Of a DNA stretch of 16,436 bases, positions 6,881 to 13,342 are shown piece by piece. Origin of the DNA: an uncultured Bacilli bacterium. GTDB lineage: Bacteria; Bacillota_I; Bacilli_A; RF39; UBA660. The translations under genes and the position numbers were made by a program. The DNA lies in the NCBI GenBank assembly GCA_910589335.1, contig CAJUTW010000008.1, positions 1 to 16,436 on the forward strand. The letters are read 5' to 3'. A model generated the notes under the pieces. That model saw only the letters and a program-made list of their open reading frames with translations. It made no database searches and was not told the origin of the DNA. Numbering within the stretch: position 1 is the first letter of the stretch; each line of letters starts with the position of its first letter.

Positions 6881-8224
6881 TTATTTATTATTCTTCTCTT
6901 TTAAATATCTTTTTAATAAAAATGTTAGAAAATATGGAAATGTATAAAATTTCCCGTTAAAACCGATATTTTTATTACACAGTTTTATTCCATACTTTAT
7001 ATCTTTGTAAGAATCACTATTTATTAAATTATTTAAAGATGGTGTTGAATTATCATTTGCCTTTACTTCTAACGGAATTAATGAATTCATATCTCTTATG
7101 AAGAAGTCCATTTCTATAGTACCTTTTTCATTTTTGTAAAAATAAAGTGAATACCCTTCTTTCACGAGCATATCTCCTATTACATTTTCGAATATAGCTC
7201 CTTTGTAAGTATTAAAATTTTTATTTTTTCTTAAATCATCTTGAGCTTCTTCATCTAGTGAAGCAATTAATAGGCCTGTATCTCTAAAATAAATTCTGTA
7301 ATTATCAGGGTTATAGTTTCCTTTTAATGGTAACTCTGGCTGTTCTAAACAGTAACAAATATTAATTATACCTGCATTATTTAGCCATTCTACTGTTCCT
7401 AAATATTCACGATTTCTGGCACCATTTTCTACTTTTGAAATTCGAAATTTCTTATTTTCGTTACCAAGAAACACAGGAACTTTATTATATACATTTAATA
7501 TTTTGGTTTGGTCAAGCCCAATAGCATATTTTGTTATATCTTCTTTATAATCTAGCAATATTTGCTCTTGCATTGATAGTATTCCACTAAAATTTTTATT
7601 TTGGATAAATTTACTTACTATAGCTGGCATTCCTCCTAAAATCATATATTCTTTAAAGTTCTCAGTCATAACATCATATTGAGTTGTAGTTAAAGGTTCA
7701 CATTTTATCATGTTATTTAGCAAATCGTTTATTTGTTCATCACTATACCCTTTCGCCCATAAGAATTCTTCAAAATCTAATGAATACATTTCATAGTCTT
7801 GTTTATTACCTACACTATTCGATTCGATTTTAGAATAATTGATTCCCATCATTGATCCGGAACATATAACATCATATCGTCCATCAATATTAAATGCTTT
7901 TAACGAAGTGGCACAATTAATACAATCTTGTAGTTCATCGAAAAAAATTAGCGTTTCTCCAGGAATAAATTTATATTCGTTATTTATTAAAGATATATTT
8001 TTTATGATTGTGTCAACTTTAAAACCATTATCAAATATGGTTTTGAATTCTGGTTCTAGAGCAAAATTTATTTCAACAACATTTTTATAATTATATTTCG
8101 CAAAATTTTCAATTGCATCGGTTTTTCCTATCTGTCTTGCTCCTTTAACAATAAGTGGTAGTTTATTTTTGTTATTTTTCCAAGTAACTAAAAACTGATC
8201 TATCTTTCTTTTAAGTCTTGACAT
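6881..8224 (-). CDS. AAA ATPase with DUF4143 C-terminal domain
   Basis: A 447-residue ATPase of the AAA_14/DUF4143 type. The N-terminal domain has Walker A GARQIGKT (28-35) and Walker B ETLIFFDELQD, with CSGSMMGI matching the sensor region. The C-terminal DUF4143 part includes YFRDTGLLIASL, KGAIFENVIGDMLV and EMDFFIRD...IPLEVKA, which resembles the D...ExK arrangement of PD-(D/E)xK nucleases. Such proteins are very common in bacteria and their substrate is generally unknown. I chose ATG 8224 over a TTG six bases upstream because AGAGGTG (8232-8238) leaves a 7-nt spacer to the ATG and only 1 nt to the TTG. The gene lies downstream of the AEP helicase on the same strand, but has its own promoter with repeated sites and its own terminator, so it is regulated separately. 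Confidence 0.85.
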   Translation of the reverse strand: MSRLKRKIDQFLVTWKNNKNKLPLIVKGARQIGKTDAIENFAKYNYKNVVEINFALEPEFKTIFDNGFKVDTIIKNISLINNEYKFIPGETLIFFDELQDCINCATSLKAFNIDGRYDVICSGSMMGINYSKIESNSVGNKQDYEMYSLDFEEFLWAKGYSDEQINDLLNNMIKCEPLTTTQYDVMTENFKEYMILGGMPAIVSKFIQNKNFSGILSMQEQILLDYKEDITKYAIGLDQTKILNVYNKVPVFLGNENKKFRISKVENGARNREYLGTVEWLNNAGIINICYCLEQPELPLKGNYNPDNYRIYFRDTGLLIASLDEEAQDDLRKNKNFNTYKGAIFENVIGDMLVKEGYSLYFYKNEKGTIEMDFFIRDMNSLIPLEVKANDNSTPSLNNLINSDSYKDIKYGIKLCNKNIGFNGKFYTFPYFLTFLLKRYLKEKNNK

Positions 8225-8247
8225 CTTCAATCACCTCTAATAACATC

Positions 8248-8319
8248 TTATCACAAAATTCTACGTTTTTCAAATGATTTTATCACAAAATTCTAATTCA
8301 TTTATAAATTTTTATCACA
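8248..8319. repeat. Three TTATCACA sites with exact 32-bp period
   Basis: TTATCACA occurs at 8248-8255, 8280-8287 and 8312-8319, each 32 bp apart (about three helical turns). The first two extend to the 16-base TTATCACAAAATTCTA. The third lies in the spacer of the predicted promoter and the others in the leader, so this looks like a multi-site operator for one protein, possibly the downstream ATPase itself or an unlinked regulator. Confidence 0.65.
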
Positions 8320-8329
8320 TTTTTCACAA
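8301..8329 (-). promoter_or_regulatory. Promoter of the DUF4143 ATPase gene
   Basis: Minus-strand TTGTGA (8329-8324), 17-bp spacer, TATAAA (8306-8301), about 77 bp before the start codon. The spacer holds one of the three phased TTATCACA sites. Confidence 0.5.
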
Positions 8330-8362
8330 GTTTGCTAATTTTTAAAGTTTATGTTAATTATT

Positions 8363-10735
8363 CTATTCATTCGACTGTGTTATTATATCATATCCCATTT
8401 TTTCATATGTTTTTTTTCTTTTCAGAAACATGTTTCTTGTTTTAGAAAAATTATTGTCAACATAGTCGTATATTAAAATCTCTTTTTTATTCTCATCTTT
8501 TCTGTGAAGTCTACCTGCATATTGTGTTACTCTTGTTTCTCCTGATATGGGCATTGTTAGGAATAGTACATCTAATTTTGAATCATCAAATCCTTCTCCG
8601 ATATATGAACCTGTTGAAATTATTATTTTGTTTTCTCCATTTAAATTTATGTTATTTTCTAACTCCTTATATTCTTTCAACTTTTTCTTTCCTATCCCCC
8701 CATAATACTTAAAAATTTTATTTGTGTACTTTATTAACCTATTATATATATAGTCTAAATGTTCAAGTCGTTCAGTTAAAACTAAGACATTTTTTCCTTT
8801 TTCAAATTCTCTTTTTATATCAGTAATTATAATTTCGCTTCTAATAATATCCTTTGCAATTAAATCATTAATTTCATTTAACTCATAATTATTTATTTGT
8901 GGATCAATAAAATTCAAATGACTATGTCTTACAATAACATTCATAGGAATATTTAGATTTTTATTATATTGTAAGGTGTCTACTTCATATCTTATGTCAC
9001 CACATTGCATTTTTATAATTGGAGTATGACCATCTTCTCTGGTTGGAGTTGCCGAAATACCATAAATATATTTTGAATTTCCATTATTAATTGTCTGTTC
9101 AAAAGTATATGCAGAAGTATGGTGGCATTCATCAATAATAATCATTCCATAGTTTTTAGCAATATCTAATACTTTCCCATTATTCCACAGTGATTTTATA
9201 CTTGCAACGTCTATTGTGTTTGTTATATTTTTCTTCTTGCTACTTATTTCTCCAACTTCTTCTATATCTAAAAATTCTTTTATTCTTTCTTTCCATTGAT
9301 TAAGTAATTGAAGTTTATTTACTAGTATTAAAGTATTAACTTTTTTACTTTCTATAATTTTACATCCTATAATGGTTTTACCAAAGCCTGTTGGTGCACA
9401 TAGTATGCCATTATTATATTTAATAATTGAATCTAGTGCTATTTGCTGTTCTTCGCGAAGTTTACCTCTAAAACTTACCTTTATTTTTTTTCCTTTGTAC
9501 CTTTTGTCTGTCTTATTTATTTTTACATTGTGAGTTTTACATAGGCTTTCTAGATACTCATATGTTCCTCTTGGCAATTTTAAATGTTTTTCGTCCTCTT
9601 TACTACAATCGATTATCATTGGGACATTATACACTGACATCCTCATTGCTTGCTTTTTATAGAACTCTGGATTTGCAAATGTTGCTAATCGTTTAAATAT
9701 ATTTTTTACTTCTGCGTTTAAATTTTCTTTATCTATATATACCATGTCATTTAAAACAACATTAATTTCTGAAGGAAATTTAGCATCAATTTTTTTCTTG
9801 CTTTTTACTTCATTTTTTAAGTCTAAATTTTGATTACTTATGTCAACTGTTTCGTTGGCCAATATTTTTATTTTTTCAAATATTTCATCTGGATTCAATT
9901 TTCTTATTGTTTTTAAATATTCAAATTGATTACCTTGTATTTGTATAAAATTTCTATCTATAAATATTGAATTTCCACATCTTGCTGGTTCTGTTTGAAA
10001 GGGTAGTGCTATTAGATTTCCATATCCACCTTTTGGCAAAAAATCTTGATTGGGAAACATTCTATCAAAAGAAGAAATTTTCAGACAATCTCTTACATCC
10101 ATTGTTTTAGATAATAATAAGCTTCCAAGTTTTCTTGCAGTCTGTGCCTTGATATTTTTTTCGAAAAATATCCAAACGTGTATTCCGTGTCCAGATCTAC
10201 TTCTTTCGATTCCTATTGGAATATCATATTTATCACAAATGCTAGCAAATGCTAAAACATCATTTTTAATACTATTTTCATTTTTCTTATCGTCAAAATC
10301 AAATGCTAAAAAATAACAAGTTTCATCATCCAACATTGGATATATACCAATTGTTTTATTGTTGTATATATGATTTTTGATTATTTCTCTAGTAAGTGGT
10401 TTATTTTCTCTATATTGACAACTTTTACAGGATTTACCTATTGTTTTGTTACAAACACCTTTTTTCCACTCATTAGAACATGATGGAATATAGTATTTTT
10501 TAGATGAATTGTACTTGTCAATAGATAAATATGGATACACATCATCTCTACCTCTAAAGTACTCCATATATAGATCAATTTTTTCAGCAGGTGTAAGTGA
10601 CGTTTTAGTATCTTCTTTAGTAGTTTTTTGCAATTCACATTTAAGATTATCAATCTCTTTCGTTAATTGTTTAGTTATTTCTTTAAGCTGTAATTCTTTT
10701 ATTTCTATTAGTTTTACTATTTCCTCTTTATTCAT
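8363..10735 (-). CDS. AEP-TOTE primase domain fused to SF2 helicase
   Basis: A 790-residue fusion. Residues 1-40 are a charged coiled coil. An archaeo-eukaryotic primase domain of the TOTE conflict-system type follows: FRGRDDVYPYL (60-70), a cysteine cluster CSNEWKKGVC...CKSC (86-106, probable zinc site), metal-binding LAFDFDD (143-149), ERSRSGHGIHVW (177-188) and FPNQDFLPKGGYGNLIALPFQ near 227-247. The C-terminal half is an SF2 helicase: LREEQQIALDSI, Walker A PTGFGKT (448-454), DECHH (535-539), SATPT (561-565) and a final QYAGRLHR arginine motif. Families with this pairing are linked to biological-conflict loci; whether it primes, degrades or unwinds nucleic acid here is unknown. ATG 10735 is preferred over GTG 10750, which overlaps the AAAGGGA ribosome site. 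Confidence 0.88.
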   Translation of the reverse strand: MNKEEIVKLIEIKELQLKEITKQLTKEIDNLKCELQKTTKEDTKTSLTPAEKIDLYMEYFRGRDDVYPYLSIDKYNSSKKYYIPSCSNEWKKGVCNKTIGKSCKSCQYRENKPLTREIIKNHIYNNKTIGIYPMLDDETCYFLAFDFDDKKNENSIKNDVLAFASICDKYDIPIGIERSRSGHGIHVWIFFEKNIKAQTARKLGSLLLSKTMDVRDCLKISSFDRMFPNQDFLPKGGYGNLIALPFQTEPARCGNSIFIDRNFIQIQGNQFEYLKTIRKLNPDEIFEKIKILANETVDISNQNLDLKNEVKSKKKIDAKFPSEINVVLNDMVYIDKENLNAEVKNIFKRLATFANPEFYKKQAMRMSVYNVPMIIDCSKEDEKHLKLPRGTYEYLESLCKTHNVKINKTDKRYKGKKIKVSFRGKLREEQQIALDSIIKYNNGILCAPTGFGKTIIGCKIIESKKVNTLILVNKLQLLNQWKERIKEFLDIEEVGEISSKKKNITNTIDVASIKSLWNNGKVLDIAKNYGMIIIDECHHTSAYTFEQTINNGNSKYIYGISATPTREDGHTPIIKMQCGDIRYEVDTLQYNKNLNIPMNVIVRHSHLNFIDPQINNYELNEINDLIAKDIIRSEIIITDIKREFEKGKNVLVLTERLEHLDYIYNRLIKYTNKIFKYYGGIGKKKLKEYKELENNINLNGENKIIISTGSYIGEGFDDSKLDVLFLTMPISGETRVTQYAGRLHRKDENKKEILIYDYVDNNFSKTRNMFLKRKKTYEKMGYDIITQSNE

Positions 10736-10763
10736 TTTATTCCCTTTCACTAAATTTGGCTAT

Positions 10764-10792
10764 ATTATACAATACACTGATAAAATATTCAA
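10764..10792 (-). promoter_or_regulatory. Promoter of the AEP/SF2 helicase gene
   Basis: Minus-strand TTGAAT (10792-10787), exactly 17 bp, then TATAAT (10769-10764), about 28 bp before the start codon. This is one of the best sigma-A matches in the window. Confidence 0.75.
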
Positions 10793-10884
10793 ATTTAATT
10801 TTAACAATTATAATAATAATTTTATTCAAACCAATATTTCTTATTTTTTTGTAAAATACTCAATCATTTCTAAACTAATACCAT

Positions 10885-10925
10885 AAAAGAATCGCTTTTC
10901 CCCACACCCCTTGCGATTCTTTTGT
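10885..10925 (+). terminator. Bidirectional hairpin in repeat copy 2
   Basis: AAAAGAATCGC (10885-10895) and GCGATTCTTTT (10913-10923), identical to copy 1. Here no plus-strand gene precedes it; it would insulate the divergent helicase promoter from the att region. Confidence 0.65.
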
Positions 10926-11062
10926 TTTGATTTTAATTTCTATTTATATACTTTTAGTAATAATAAAAGACTATTTTTCACTACACTTACCGGCGAAGCC
11001 CGCGATTTTTGACCTTTCGCGCTCAAGCCCAAAAATATCATAAATGTTTTCCACTTTTATTG

Positions 11063-11091
11063 TTGATAAAGTACTAAGACTTTTGTATAAT
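11063..11091 (+). promoter_or_regulatory. Conserved promoter reading into att copy 2
   Basis: TTGATA (11063-11068), 17-bp spacer, TATAAT (11086-11091). The spacer differs from copy 1 at two bases while both hexamers and spacing are kept. The predicted RNA starts near 11098 and ends at the terminator at 11240-11264. Confidence 0.65.
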
Positions 11092-11182
11092 GAAAGAGTA
11101 ATTTATATATTGAGAACACTATTATATTTTTATGAAATATAGAAAGTTCGGCAGAGATGGGACTAAGTCAATTTGAGTCAAA

Positions 11183-11229
11183 TCTCCAAAACCACTGTTG
11201 GGAGTTCGATTCTCTCATCCCCTGCCATT
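11183..11229 (+). other. att core copy 2: tRNA-Trp(CCA) 3' half
   Basis: A 47-bp sequence repeated exactly at 11498-11544. It covers anticodon loop CTCCAAA, the ACCAC stem strand, variable TGTT, the T-arm, acceptor ATCCCCT, discriminator G and CCA. CCA at anticodon positions 34-36 and the GCCA end fit bacterial tRNA-Trp. The matching 5' half (AGGGGAT...GTGGT) is not in the window, so this is not a working tRNA but a right-end attachment site. Confidence 0.8.
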
Positions 11230-11497
11230 AGTAAACTACAAACAACTGAAAAGTTGTTTTTTTCTTTGATTTATAAAAGATTTAGAAGAATCATTTTCTT
11301 AAAAAATGGCAATATTTTCTAAAAATCCAAAAGATTTTTTGCAATTTTTTTTGATGATTGTGTGCCATTTTTTGTGCCACTTTGACCGAAACAGTTCAAA
11401 ATAACCAAAAAAAACCTAGTTTTGAAACACATTGATATATAACGATATTCTCTTATTTCACAATACTTTCAAACGATTTTTATCAGCTTAAAAAATT
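11230..11497. mobile_element. Gutted 270-bp remnant of a third tRNA-Trp element
   Basis: Non-coding interval between two perfect 47-bp att cores. It holds a terminator (11240-11264), an inverted repeat AAAAAATGGCA (11301-11311) / TGCCATTTTTT (11363-11373) and a direct repeat TGTGCCA at 11361-11367 and 11373-11379. Such short repeats near att cores resemble arm-type integrase binding sites. I see no gene. It is probably what is left of an element that lost its cargo. Confidence 0.5.
11240..11264 (+). terminator. Strong terminator after att copy 2
   Basis: AAACAACT (11240-11247), GAAA loop, AGTTGTTT (11252-11259), then a T run. The eight-pair stem lies 12 bp after the tRNA CCA end, where a tRNA gene's terminator would be. 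Confidence 0.8.
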
Positions 11498-11544
11498 TCT
11501 CCAAAACCACTGTTGGGAGTTCGATTCTCTCATCCCCTGCCATT
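11498..11544 (+). other. att core copy 3: tRNA-Trp(CCA) 3' half, island boundary
   Basis: Perfect 47-bp repeat of 11183-11229, again without a tRNA 5' half; upstream is AT-rich element sequence. As the rightmost copy it probably marks the junction between the island and the original chromosome, so the sequence after 11544 should be the native flank of tRNA-Trp. Confidence 0.8.
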
Positions 11545-11575
11545 TGTCCATTACGCGGACAATAAGCTTTATTTT
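11544..11575 (+). terminator. Possible native tRNA-Trp terminator
   Basis: TTGTCC (11544-11549) and GGACAA (11557-11562) form a 6-bp stem with a 7-base loop, followed by TAAGCTTTATTTT. It starts two bases after the CCA end. The T tract is interrupted, so termination may be weak. Confidence 0.45.
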
Positions 11576-11621
11576 ATATGTATTTTCGCGATTAATATAG
11601 AATTTTTAGGATATTAAAAAG

Positions 11622-11679
11622 AAAAAGAAGCTATTTTTTTGAAAAATGTAAGTTATTTTTGAAAAAAGCTTCTTTTTTT
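11622..11679 (+). terminator. Long hairpin with T run in the flank
   Basis: AAAAAGAAGC (11622-11631) pairs with GCTTCTTTTT (11668-11677) around a 36-base loop that can itself pair T and A runs. It may be the real terminator of the tRNA-Trp transcript or of a lost gene. Confidence 0.5.
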
Positions 11680-11689
11680 GGCTAATGGA

Positions 11690-11718
11690 TATACATTTTT
11701 AAATATCAATAGTATAAT
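11690..11718 (+). promoter_or_regulatory. Promoter of the two-TM protein gene
   Basis: TATACA (11690-11695), 17-bp spacer, TATAAT (11713-11718), 38 bp before the start codon. Confidence 0.6.
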
Positions 11719-11756
11719 TGAGCTTAGATAAAGATATAAAAGTGGAGTTGTTTTAA

Positions 11757-12716
11757 ATGAAACCAAAATATTTTAAAAATATCTTGTTCGCTACTGTGTT
11801 AGTATTAATTATGTATGCCATTTTTTGTGGTTTCACTTATTTTGGAGTTAAGTGGTTTACTGATGCTTATGGAAGTGACATAGATATTAATAATGTCAAT
11901 GTAGCTTATAAAACTTGGAAAGTACTTTTTATTGGTATTTATATATCAATGCTATTTAGAATATTCTTTTATAGAAATATAATTAATAAAAAAATTATTG
12001 AAAAAGCAAAAAAAGTCAATATGATAGTTCCTAGTAAAGAAAGATATAACCAAATTATGCAAGAAGATTATTCTAAAATTTTAATCCGAAATTGGTTTAT
12101 TCGTAAATTGGATGGAAATTCTAAAATTTCACTTACAGGCGAAACTTATTGGGTCAATGCAGCTTCGCGTAACTTTAATTTTTATATAGGTAATGAACAG
12201 GGCGAGTTAATGTTTATTGTAAACGTTATAAGAAAAGATTATCCAACTTTTCTTGACGGTTATTCAATTTTTGATCCATTTAATAATGATATTGGTGAAA
12301 TCAAAAAAGTTAACCCATTTATGGTACACAAGTCTAATTACAATGTAAAATTAAAAGATAAACCTGAATTCAATATTGTTTTTGATAAAATAAATATGAT
12401 ATCAAGAAGAGTAAATTCTACAAAAGATGTTTTAGAAATAATCAATTTACCTTTAAAATTAGATAATGACTTTTTAGATGAAAAACGTTTAATAAATTTA
12501 AATTGTCATATTTCAACTAATTTAAATGAAGCCGTTGCTGAAACTCAAAGTTCAGACGTATTAGGCAATTCTGAGATGATAATAATTAATAATAAATATA
12601 AGCTAGAAGCAGTTTTTCTATATATGTGTTTAATTTTAGAAAAATATTACCTAGATGGTGTTAATACAAAAATTGTTATGCCTGAGGATTTAAAGAAAAA
12701 AACAAATAATAGTTAA
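11757..12716 (+). CDS. Membrane protein of unknown function, two N-terminal TM helices
   Basis: A 319-residue protein I do not recognise with certainty. Hydrophobic helices at about 8-32 and 53-71, separated by an acidic loop (YGSDIDINN), anchor it in the membrane. The rest is a soluble domain alternating short strands (WFIRKLDGNSKISLTGETYWV, NFYIGNEQGELMFIV, YSIFDPFNNDIGEIKK) and ending in a hydrophobic helix near KYKLEAVFLYMCLILEKYY. That strand pattern plus a buried C-terminal helix recalls tubby/LURP-one-like barrels, but this is only a guess. GTGGAG 9 nt before the ATG and a good promoter support expression. It is the first gene right of the island boundary; an IS remnant begins 6 bp after its stop. 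Confidence 0.75.
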   Translation: MKPKYFKNILFATVLVLIMYAIFCGFTYFGVKWFTDAYGSDIDINNVNVAYKTWKVLFIGIYISMLFRIFFYRNIINKKIIEKAKKVNMIVPSKERYNQIMQEDYSKILIRNWFIRKLDGNSKISLTGETYWVNAASRNFNFYIGNEQGELMFIVNVIRKDYPTFLDGYSIFDPFNNDIGEIKKVNPFMVHKSNYNVKLKDKPEFNIVFDKINMISRRVNSTKDVLEIINLPLKLDNDFLDEKRLINLNCHISTNLNEAVAETQSSDVLGNSEMIIINNKYKLEAVFLYMCLILEKYYLDGVNTKIVMPEDLKKKTNNS

Positions 12717-12721
12717 GAATA

Positions 12722-13058
12722 GATAAAAATGGATATATTATATACAAAGCAGATGAACACGATTATTCAATATGTCCATTAAAAAAGCAGTGTACAAAAA
12801 GCAAATATAAACAATTATTAAGACATATATAGGAAAGTTATAAAGAAATGGTAAATGATTATAGACATCTCATAAATGGAAAAACAATATATAAGCAAAA
12901 AACATAGCATATTGAAAGAGTCTTTGCAGCTGACAAAACAAAGTTTGTGGAAAACATACTTTAAAACAAAGGAAATAGTCCACCATAAGTTGACTTTACT
13001 TAATACAGTAATGTTACTGTATTATTCTCTATAGCATAAGAAAAGACAAATAAGTTAG
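12722..13058 (+). pseudogene. IS1182-family transposase C-terminal remnant
   Basis: Translation from 12722 gives DKNGYIIYKADEHDYSICPLKKQCTKSK and then RHLINGKTIYKQK-HIERVFAADK, the C-terminal signature of IS1182-type DDE transposases (CPLK.QC, RH...GK.IYK, IERVFADAK). There are three in-frame stops, and after a frameshift near 12980 the tail seems to continue as HHKLTLLNTVMLLYYSL with a further stop. The catalytic N-terminal two thirds are missing and no terminal inverted repeats are evident, so it is an old fragment. Confidence 0.8.
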
Positions 13059-13085
13059 TATATAAACCTAGTTGTCAACAGTCTG

Positions 13086-13118
13086 AACGTTAGAATCTAG
13101 TCTAACGTTTTAATTTTA
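13086..13118 (+). terminator. Hairpin terminator after the IS remnant
   Basis: AACGTTAGA (13086-13094) and TCTAACGTT (13101-13109), a perfect 9-bp stem with a 6-base loop, followed by TTTAATTTT. Confidence 0.65.
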
Positions 13119-13129
13119 TGTTAGTAGTT

Positions 13130-13300
13130 ATTTTGTAGGTAAGTTTAACAGGAAACCGAAGATATGCTTCAAGATAAAAGAAGCGTGAAAGAATATAACG
13201 ACCCTTTTCAAAAGGGAGGTTAGAGTGACAAGGCGATTGGCAAATCAAAAGGCTCTCATGTGAGAGCAGCCAGTAATATCACCTTATAGGTGTTTAAGGA
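13130..13300. ncRNA. Possible structured RNA, unidentified
   Basis: No reading frame, but four hairpins in about 130 bp: GCTTC/GAAGC (13166-13184), CCCTT/AAGGG (13202-13216), GCTCTCA/TGAGAGC (13252-13267) and CACCT/AGGTG (13280-13292). The stretch is visibly richer in G and C than its surroundings. It does not match any riboswitch, 6S, tmRNA or RNase P signature I can recall. Strand is uncertain. It could also be the end of the decayed insertion. Confidence 0.3.
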
Positions 13301-13342
13301 AAGATTATTTATATTTTTTAAATTTATTTACTTTGAAATTTT

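Larger units (their letters stand above)
6813..11218. mobile_element. Integrase-less 4.4-kb cassette at tRNA-Trp
   Basis: The interval from the first att core to the second, including the second copy of the 337-bp right end. Cargo is only the DUF4143 ATPase and the AEP/SF2 helicase, both on the minus strand. There is no integrase, relaxase or replication gene, so movement would need an integrase encoded elsewhere, probably left of the window. Alternatively the unit can be lost by homologous recombination between the long repeats. Boundaries follow from where the att cores stop matching the repeat; the exact crossover point is not determined. Confidence 0.65.
10883..11218 (+). repeat. 337-bp direct repeat, copy 2 (336 bp)
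   Basis: Second copy of the repeat at 6476-6812. The terminator hairpin, GC-rich block, promoter hexamers and tRNA-like end are conserved. Differences fall in the hairpin loop, the promoter spacer and the AT-rich leader, as if the structured parts were under selection. Unlike copy 1, the tRNA sequence continues beyond the repeat to the CCA end at 11227. Confidence 0.9.
11098..11264 (+). ncRNA. Predicted chimeric RNA ending in a tRNA-Trp 3' half
   Basis: Bounded by a good promoter and a strong terminator, with no credible reading frame. The 3' part is a tRNA-Trp half: anticodon loop CTCCAAA (11184-11190), T-arm GGGAG-TTCGATT-CTCTC (11200-11216), acceptor strand ATCCCCT and GCCA to 11227. The 5' part is not tRNA-Trp, yet GGCAG at 11150-11154 can pair with CTGCC at 11222-11226, and GAGAT/ATCTC encloses GACT/AGTC between them. 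It may be a by-product of integration or a real small RNA; expression is inference. Confidence 0.4.

Noticed and set aside
6751..6960. Small plus-strand ORF starting in att copy 1
   Set aside because: It runs through the tRNA-derived core and two terminators, has no ribosome site, and its frame is not kept in copy 2.
8248..8327. CRISPR array from the regularly spaced repeats
   Set aside because: Repeats are only 8 to 16 bases, there are three, and no cas genes are present; phasing fits an operator better.
10736..10750. GTG start for the AEP helicase
   Set aside because: The GTG overlaps the AAAGGGA ribosome site, while ATG 10735 lies 5 nt after it; the five extra residues are not needed by any domain.
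10509..10886. Plus-strand ORF opposite the AEP helicase start
   Set aside because: It crosses the helicase promoter and start on the other strand and encodes a low-complexity Ser/Ile/Phe-rich peptide without a ribosome site.
11150..11227. A complete tRNA of about 78 nt at the second att copy
   Set aside because: GGCAG can pair with CTGCC, but with the T-arm placed correctly the acceptor strand is ATCCCCT and needs a 5' AGGGGAT, which is absent; no D-arm or 5' anticodon strand GTGGT is present. Only the 3' half is tRNA-Trp.
11098..11227. tmRNA 3' end
   Set aside because: The T-loop fits, but the CTCCAAA anticodon loop, discriminator G and lack of a G3-U70 pair or tag reading frame point to tRNA-Trp instead.
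13002..13023. AATACAGTAA/TTACTGTATT palindrome as an IS terminal repeat or operator
   Set aside because: It lies inside the frame-shifted tail of the transposase remnant and is not repeated elsewhere in the window, so I treat it as part of the decayed coding sequence.
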